Origin: Terribacillus saccharophilus
GTDB lineage: Bacteria > Bacillota > Bacilli > Bacillales > Amphibacillaceae
Reading direction: 5' to 3'
NCBI RefSeq assembly: GCF_002272745.1
Contig: NZ_NPBD01000015.1
Span: forward strand, 124,001-188,000
Length of the DNA: 64,000 nt
The position numbers and the translations under genes are program-made. Below are positions 59,258-64,000 of the stretch, piece after piece (the stretch's first letter is position 1; every line of letters begins with the position of its first letter). A model generated the notes under the pieces. That model did no database searches and was not told the origin of the DNA. It saw nothing but the letters and a program-made list of their open reading frames with translations.

Positions 59258-61195
59258 TTATTCCTCCAATTGATTTTTGATTGATTCGGGGAGGTCTTCG
59301 TATTCGATAGATAGCTCATCCTGCATACTCCGCCCTCTGTTAAGGTTGAACGTTACAAAATAAGAATCCTCGTTATCGCTATAGTAGACGACGTGATCCA
59401 GTATATGCTTGATATCTTCTTGATCCTCTACTGTCACTGTATTGTTTCGTTCGTAATTCTCTAATTGGATACTGGATATGTCTTCGGTATATACTTTTAA
59501 TTCATCATAAAGTCCAGCTTCTTGTAGGACTTCAATCGTATTTCTGTAACTATTATCAAATTCAACGTAATAGTAGTCTTGATCTTTATTTGTTAATAAG
59601 TCGAGCGAATAAGTTTCAACCTCTTCCAAAGATTCCTGTGGATCCGAAAGCTCAATATCTTTCTTAACAGCTTCTATGAGCCTGTCGACCAATTCTCGAT
59701 CTGTTATGGTATTGCTGCTTTGCTTAATATTATTCGATTGCACATCCACAGCATAAATATCATTCAAAGCAATATTAAACACAGAGTTATTCGCATACTT
59801 ATACAAATTCGAACCCTCAATCTCATGTTGCAGACTTTTCAGTTCTGGATTATCGTCTAATGAATACGTATATGATCTAGCTACCTTCTTTCCGTTTTTC
59901 AGCTCGTAAACAATGAACGTAGAACGCAGATCACCCGCATAATAATCATCGGCTCTCGGAGCATCTATTGCTTGCTCATGTAAACCCCGAACCAATTCGA
60001 TATCTTGCTTATCTGTAAAAAATAGCGGCTTAATACCTGGTTCCAAATATTCCGGTTCCTCTGTATAAATATAGGAATCTCCAAAATAAACTCTTTCGAT
60101 GTTGTCAGCAGAAGGTATCTTATTTTCATAATTCTCTTTTACTAGATTCACAACAATTAGTACAACAGCTAAGGAGATCGCGAATATCAGATAAGATTTA
60201 TAGTTACTATATATTCTCCATGTTTTATTCAATATCGCTTCAGCTATTACAAACCCGATCAGCGATCCTGCAATATAGCCGAATATAACCCATGCGAAGG
60301 AAGAAGAAATAGCATGAAAATAATACCCGCCTGCCATCATAAAGCAGAAGGTGACACCGTAACGGAAAACAGGACGCATGAATGGATACACAATTGCTTG
60401 CGAAGTAGCTTCCAGTCGCCGGTGAGCGTATAACCAGTATGCTGCAAGATATAATAGAATACCTGCTGCCGCATATACTGCCATTACAATCCAAGACAAA
60501 TCTAGATCAGGAGTAAAGTTGATCAAGAAATACGAGATCGGTGAAAATTTAAAAATGGCCATATCTGCATAATATTCTACTGGGTAACCAATGAATAAAA
60601 TACTCATATTGGCAACCAGCAAAAGCGCAAGACCCGCCGGAAGCAAGACTAAGATATAGGTGAGCACAAAGTGCATGGAAAACAATCCCGTTACCATTCC
60701 GGTGAATACTGTAGCTAATAGCATAAAAATATTAAGAAATAACATTATGCCCAGCCAAGATAACACATGCATAGCATTATAATAAAATCCTATGCCAGAG
60801 AATGCTTGTAAACCAAGCAGAATCAGTGCATTCAACATAATTGGAATGAATAACAATACCACCCCTACAACTAAATGGTGATGAAATAATGAAACCCTCT
60901 TCACAGGCATACTGTGAATAAAATCAGATACCTGTTTCTTATGCAAGTAGCGCAGTAATAATATCCCCAAAAGTACCGGTACCGTAATAGATAGAAGCCA
61001 TTGGACTTCAGGAATATAGAGAAATAGATTCCCTTTTTCCATGTACTCTTGCGCCTGTGGATTTGAGTATTGGATGATGATCTGTATTGGCAGAATTAAA
61101 AGCAAAGCCAAAAAATACAGCACACTCAGCCATCCAACCTGTCGGACATCATGCAAAATAATCTGTTTCTTAATCAAGGATGTTTTCGATGGCAT
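59258..61195 (-). CDS. Large ABC transporter permease with extracytoplasmic domain (Ytr-type)
   Basis: A 645-residue membrane protein. About 10 helices fill residues 15-365, then a hydrophilic region of about 270 residues (ENKIPSADNIERVYF to the end) is likely outside the membrane. It belongs to the permease group of Ytr-like ABC systems, probably with a DUF6449-like domain (low certainty). ATG 61195 has GGGAGGTG at 6 nt, set inside the ATPase gene, giving a 26-bp overlap. In B. subtilis the ytr operon responds to cell-wall antibiotics; the long outer domain could act as a signal receptor. Confidence 0.85.
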   Translation of the reverse strand: MPSKTSLIKKQIILHDVRQVGWLSVLYFLALLLILPIQIIIQYSNPQAQEYMEKGNLFLYIPEVQWLLSITVPVLLGILLLRYLHKKQVSDFIHSMPVKRVSLFHHHLVVGVVLLFIPIMLNALILLGLQAFSGIGFYYNAMHVLSWLGIMLFLNIFMLLATVFTGMVTGLFSMHFVLTYILVLLPAGLALLLVANMSILFIGYPVEYYADMAIFKFSPISYFLINFTPDLDLSWIVMAVYAAAGILLYLAAYWLYAHRRLEATSQAIVYPFMRPVFRYGVTFCFMMAGGYYFHAISSSFAWVIFGYIAGSLIGFVIAEAILNKTWRIYSNYKSYLIFAISLAVVLIVVNLVKENYENKIPSADNIERVYFGDSYIYTEEPEYLEPGIKPLFFTDKQDIELVRGLHEQAIDAPRADDYYAGDLRSTFIVYELKNGKKVARSYTYSLDDNPELKSLQHEIEGSNLYKYANNSVFNIALNDIYAVDVQSNNIKQSSNTITDRELVDRLIEAVKKDIELSDPQESLEEVETYSLDLLTNKDQDYYYVEFDNSYRNTIEVLQEAGLYDELKVYTEDISSIQLENYERNNTVTVEDQEDIKHILDHVVYYSDNEDSYFVTFNLNRGRSMQDELSIEYEDLPESIKNQLEE

Positions 61196-62066
61196 AGCCA
61201 GCACCTCCCATTTCATAGATGAAGATTTCTTCCAAGGATAGCGGCAGCATATCCAGTACGACTGGGTTTTGTGCTGCAAGTATTCCTTCTAACTCCTGAT
61301 GGTCTGCTTTGACGATCAGCAGATGGATACTCCCGCGTTTTTCCTGATGAAGGATATCTAGTTTTTCTAAGAAACCCATATCCTGTCCTTTTCGCAAAGC
61401 GAACTGAACCTTTTGAACCTCTGTCTTCATATCATCTAGGTTGCGCTCCAGAATCATCTTTCCTTTATGTACAATACCGACGTCGTCACAGAGGTTTTCC
61501 ATTTCCCGTAGATTGTGGGAAGAAATAAGAACAGTCATCTCTCTCTCCGCTACGTCATTGATGAGCAGGCCTTTGATTCGCTGCCGCACAACAGCATCAA
61601 GTCCATCCAGCGGTTCATCCATAATCAGATAATCCGGCTTTGCTGCCAACGCCAGGCAGAAGGCCACTTGCCGCTGCATCCCTTTCGAAAAGGTAGAGAC
61701 TTTCTTGTTCTCGAGTTTGAATTGGTTAATTAGCTGGTCATACCGCTGCTGATCCCAATTTGCATACATATCAGCATAATATTGTCCCATCTGCTTTACC
61801 GTATATTGCGGGAGAAAATAAAGGATATCCGGCATGAAGATGATGCGCTGTTTCAACGCCACATTTTCAAATACAGTCTTGCCGTCAACCAGGACAGACC
61901 CTTTGTCTTGTTTCAGGATACCGGCAAGAATACGTATTATGGTTGTCTTGCCTGCACCGTTTGAGCCAAGCAGACCATAGATTGTACCTTTTTTCACCTG
62001 GAAACCAACTTGGTCCAACACTTGCTTCCGGTCAAATTTTTTACTTAGTTCTACTGCTTTGATCAT
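61170..62066 (-). CDS. ytrB: ABC transporter ATP-binding protein (YtrB-like)
   Basis: A 298-residue ATPase. Walker A is GSNGAGKTT near residue 36, the signature is FSKGMQRQVAFCLALAA, Walker B LIMDEPLDGLD, H-loop SSHNLREME. A C-terminal segment of about 80 residues matches the YtrB group. It overlaps the GntR gene by 4 bp (ATGA) and the permease gene by 26 bp. All catalytic positions are present. Confidence 0.9.
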   Translation of the reverse strand: MIKAVELSKKFDRKQVLDQVGFQVKKGTIYGLLGSNGAGKTTIIRILAGILKQDKGSVLVDGKTVFENVALKQRIIFMPDILYFLPQYTVKQMGQYYADMYANWDQQRYDQLINQFKLENKKVSTFSKGMQRQVAFCLALAAKPDYLIMDEPLDGLDAVVRQRIKGLLINDVAEREMTVLISSHNLREMENLCDDVGIVHKGKMILERNLDDMKTEVQKVQFALRKGQDMGFLEKLDILHQEKRGSIHLLIVKADHQELEGILAAQNPVVLDMLPLSLEEIFIYEMGGAGYAIENILD

Positions 62067-62446
62067 GTTTCACTTCCTCCCCCATTACGTAGCTGCTGCT
62101 CCACCACATTTCGAATTTCATCTGCTGTCATGCCGATATACAATGCCTCGGTCAGCAGTTTTTTCAATTCTTCCTGCATTTGCTTCACCTTTTGCGGATC
62201 GACTTGTGCACTAATCGCATTCACGAAACTCCCCCGTCCCTTCACGGAATAAATCAATTCTTGATTTTCTAATTCACGGTACGCTTTCTGGATTGTATTC
62301 GGATTGATCGTCAGCTGCTGAGCGAGCTCCCGTACCGAAGGAAGCTTCTCATCTGTCTCCAGCACTTGATTGACGATTAGTTCCTTAAACTTATCAACGA
62401 TTTGTTCATAAATCGGCTTGCCGCTTCGCAAATCAAGTTCAAACAT
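62063..62446 (-). CDS. ytrA: GntR-family repressor, YtrA subfamily
   Basis: A 127-residue regulator with an N-terminal winged HTH (FELDLRSGKPIYEQIVDKFK, LPSVRELAQQLTINPNTIQK) and the short helical dimer tail of YtrA types (LLTEALYIGMTADEIRNVVE). YtrA in B. subtilis represses its own ABC operon and is relieved by lipid II-binding antibiotics. A good match to its AGTGTA-N13-TACACT operator lies just upstream. First gene of the operon ytrA-ytrB-permease-ECF sigma. Confidence 0.92.
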   Translation of the reverse strand: MFELDLRSGKPIYEQIVDKFKELIVNQVLETDEKLPSVRELAQQLTINPNTIQKAYRELENQELIYSVKGRGSFVNAISAQVDPQKVKQMQEELKKLLTEALYIGMTADEIRNVVEQQLRNGGGSET

Positions 62447-62475
62447 ATATTCACCTCATTCAGGCCTCTGTATTA

Positions 62476-62500
62476 ACTGTATTAGTTATAGTAGTACACT
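62476..62500 (-). promoter_or_regulatory. YtrA-type operator and promoter
   Basis: On the minus strand AGTGTA (62495-62500) and TACAGT (62476-62481) are 13 bp apart; the known YtrA site is AGTGTA-N13-TACACT. A -10-like TATAAC (62485-62490) lies in the spacer, so binding would block the promoter. GTGTA also recurs upstream. Confidence 0.78.
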
Positions 62501-62561
62501 TGATACACCAAAGTATACACCAGCGTTTTCCATTTGAAAAGCACTTTTTTTCCAAAAAATA

Positions 62562-62589
62562 AAAAGCCAGATCATAAGATCTAGCTTTT
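62562..62589 (-). terminator. Second hairpin between ytrA and fabI
   Basis: AAAAGC-c-AGATC pairs with GATCT-a-GCTTTT around ATAA. The minus transcript then has a U-rich tail. It lies about 66 bp after the fabI terminator and may be a tandem back-up. Nothing else is seen in 62447-62699. Confidence 0.65.
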
Positions 62590-62654
62590 CCAATAAATAA
62601 ATAGAAATCAGCTGCGTAACATTCCCTTTTCACTGCCTCGTATTTTGCTGAACA

Positions 62655-62690
62655 TAAAAAACCCGTCCTAATCATAATTAGAACGGGTTA
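62655..62690 (-). terminator. Terminator of fabI
   Basis: AACCCGT pairs with ACGGGTT, with CTAAT/ATTAG-type inner pairing, and the minus transcript continues into U6. Confidence 0.88.
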
Positions 62691-62699
62691 AAGCACAAA

Positions 62700-63482
62700 T
62701 TAACCAATACCGATGATATTGAAGCCACCATCCACGTAAACAATCTCACCAGTCACACCGCGGGAAAGGGCGCCAAGCAAACCAACTGTCATATCGCCAA
62801 CTTCTTCAGCGGAAACATTACGGCGAAGCGGTGCAGTATGTTCCACTTTTGAAAGAATGTCATTGAAAGAAGGTACACCTTTTGCAGCCAATGTACGGAT
62901 CGGACCTGCAGAGATAGCGTTAATGCGGATGTTATCCGGGCCAAGATCATTCGCCAAGTAGCGTACACTTGCTTCTAGCGCCGCTTTTGCAACACCCATG
63001 ACGTTGTAGCCCTGAAGTACACGGTCAGCTCCAAGGTAGCTCATTGTCACAATGGAGCCTCCTTCTGACATAATCGGGCGAACTGCTTTTGCTACAGCTA
63101 CTAGCGAATACGCACTTGTATCCTGTGCAAATGCATAGCCGTCACGAGAAGTGTCAATGAAATCACCTTTCAAATCCTCTTGATGCGCATGTGCAACGGA
63201 ATGTACAAGACCATGGACAGTTGTGAACTTGTCTTTGATTTCTGCAAATGCAGCCGCAATGCTGTCATCATCGTTAACATCACATTGGATAACTGCTGCT
63301 TCCATTTCATTCTTTTCCAATAGCTTGTTCAGCTTTTTAGCGGAACGCTCCTGACGATATGTAAAAATCAGCTTCGCACCAGCAGCATACAATGATTGCG
63401 CAACGCCCCATGCGATACTGCGATCATTTGCCACACCCATGATGACGATGTGCTTGTCCTGTAATTGTAGAAAATCCTTCAT
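62700..63482 (-). CDS. fabI: Enoyl-[acyl-carrier-protein] reductase (NADH-type FabI)
   Basis: A 260-residue SDR-like enzyme of fatty-acid synthesis; it reduces trans-2-enoyl-ACP to acyl-ACP. The cofactor motif is GVANDRSIAWGVAQSL, and the catalytic Tyr-x6-Lys is YNVMGVAK, with SAGPIRTLAAKGVPSF behind. The length matches B. subtilis FabI (258). ATG 63482 follows AGAAGGAG at 7 nt; ATGs upstream are too near the site. I found no FapR box in the 156-bp upstream region, although FapR controls fabI in B. subtilis. Confidence 0.96.
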   Translation of the reverse strand: MKDFLQLQDKHIVIMGVANDRSIAWGVAQSLYAAGAKLIFTYRQERSAKKLNKLLEKNEMEAAVIQCDVNDDDSIAAAFAEIKDKFTTVHGLVHSVAHAHQEDLKGDFIDTSRDGYAFAQDTSAYSLVAVAKAVRPIMSEGGSIVTMSYLGADRVLQGYNVMGVAKAALEASVRYLANDLGPDNIRINAISAGPIRTLAAKGVPSFNDILSKVEHTAPLRRNVSAEEVGDMTVGLLGALSRGVTGEIVYVDGGFNIIGIG

Positions 63483-63638
63483 TTTCATTCTCCTTCTAAT
63501 GAACAATTTCGTTCACGTTTTCTACCGCCTATCATAACAGAAAACAGAAATGAAAGGAATGACACGTCTGTTCAGACAAGTCGCACTTCTATATAATAGG
63601 GTTTGGAAATAACAACCAAATTATCGTGAGGTGAAAAG

Positions 63639-64000
63639 ATGGATAATATGCCTCCCAATAAATCTGGAGATTTGTTTGAACAAAGACTCCGGGAATTATT
63701 AGAGCAAGGCTATATATCTAACGAAACATACTCAAATGCAATGACAGGGTATCGAACCAAACTAGCTTATGATGCTTCGAAACTGACTGAAGTAAAGTCA
63801 CCACCAGAAATCTCTCCAGTGCGTCAGACTGCTGCTGCAGCTGAACAGATGCACACTACACCAGAGACTGCTGTCTATTGGAATTCATCGGTCAACCAGA
63901 AGCAGAAAAAACAAAAGACATCCGAGCAAATTCGGGAGCGCAATCTGACAATCATTCTTGTTCTTGGAATCATTATGCTTTTCTTTGGCGGATTGTACCT
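63639..64000 (+). CDS. Membrane protein of unknown function, N-terminal part
   Basis: The gene opens ATG with GAGGTGAAAAG before it and runs past the right edge; 120 codons are visible. A hydrophilic N-terminus (SGDLFEQRLRELLEQGYISN) with a Gln/Lys-rich linker leads to a membrane helix (LTIILVLGIIMLFFGGLY). I cannot name the family. A TATAAT at 63592-63597 lies about 42 bp before the ATG. Confidence 0.7.
   Translation, partial: MDNMPPNKSGDLFEQRLRELLEQGYISNETYSNAMTGYRTKLAYDASKLTEVKSPPEISPVRQTAAAAEQMHTTPETAVYWNSSVNQKQKKQKTSEQIRERNLTIILVLGIIMLFFGGLY

Noticed and set aside
62460..62675. A 71-codon minus-strand frame upstream of ytrA
   Set aside because: It runs through the operator, promoter and a terminator hairpin, and has no family likeness.
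1..64000. Mobile elements, CRISPR arrays, rRNA, tRNA, prophage or conjugative genes
   Set aside because: No transposase, integrase, repeat-spacer pattern or tRNA cloverleaf was recognised. The CwlT-like gene could hint at a conjugative element, but its neighbours are chromosomal envelope genes.

Overview
The window looks like chromosome from a low-GC Gram-positive rod of the family Bacillaceae. The protein set, gene order and regulatory signals (TreR, CcpA, TnrA, Fur, SigB and YtrA-type sites, long U-tailed terminators, strong AGGAGG ribosome sites) all resemble Bacillus subtilis and its halotolerant relatives. The genus cannot be fixed from this sequence. I see no rRNA, tRNA, CRISPR array, insertion sequence, prophage or integrase, so this is core-type DNA with accessory operons. 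Both ends cut a gene: treR at the left, an unknown membrane protein at the right.

Left third (1-24.4 kb): the trehalose operon treP-treA-treR with operator and cre sites; coaA and an RpiR regulator; a four-gene envelope operon (csbB-like glycosyltransferase, GtrA flippase, YfhO, lysozyme-like protein); a HAD phosphatase; a ferredoxin-NADP reductase-like flavoprotein; a MHYT-GGDEF-EAL c-di-GMP protein; guanine deaminase; a YodB-like HxlR regulator; two small membrane genes behind a SigB-type promoter; an FAD-linked 2-hydroxy-acid dehydrogenase; malic enzyme with an AEC carrier (maeA-ywkB order); a nitroreductase that shares an operator-like dyad with the HxlR gene; and an abgB-abgT pair behind a full TnrA-box match.

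Middle (24.5-46.4 kb): a Fur-box ABC exporter, a second HAD phosphatase, a sugar porter, an ABC-2 transporter preceded by a degenerate ABC-LytTR fusion regulator with three phased direct repeats, YueI, flavin reductase, SDR, NiaR, GspA behind a SigB-type promoter, shikimate kinase, aldo/keto reductase, PpaC, 3-methyladenine glycosylase with an MFS carrier, MscL, NadE, a second SDR, a CDF carrier, an HD hydrolase, a CwlK-like peptidase and glucose dehydrogenase.

Right third (46.5-64 kb): two tandem soluble chemoreceptors; a YtxH protein behind a SigB-type promoter; an rsbR-yfhM-hisJ operon; a six-gene operon joining a Pot-type ABC importer to a nucleoside hydrolase and an adenine deaminase, preceded by a terminator-like hairpin; a Ytr-type operon (GntR, ABC ATPase, large permease) that ends in an ECF sigma factor with no visible anti-sigma; and fabI.

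The main themes are stress and envelope maintenance (SigB-type promoters, RsbR, LTA glycosylation, cell-wall hydrolases, Ytr), carbon and nitrogen scavenging (trehalose, malate, p-aminobenzoyl-glutamate-type amides, purine nucleosides) and redox housekeeping. The best candidates for little-described biology are the LytTR pseudo-ATPase with its phased repeats, the Ytr-ECF operon, the nucleoside ABC operon with its leader hairpin, and the GTTAC-N5-GTAAY dyad linking the HxlR regulator to the nitroreductase.
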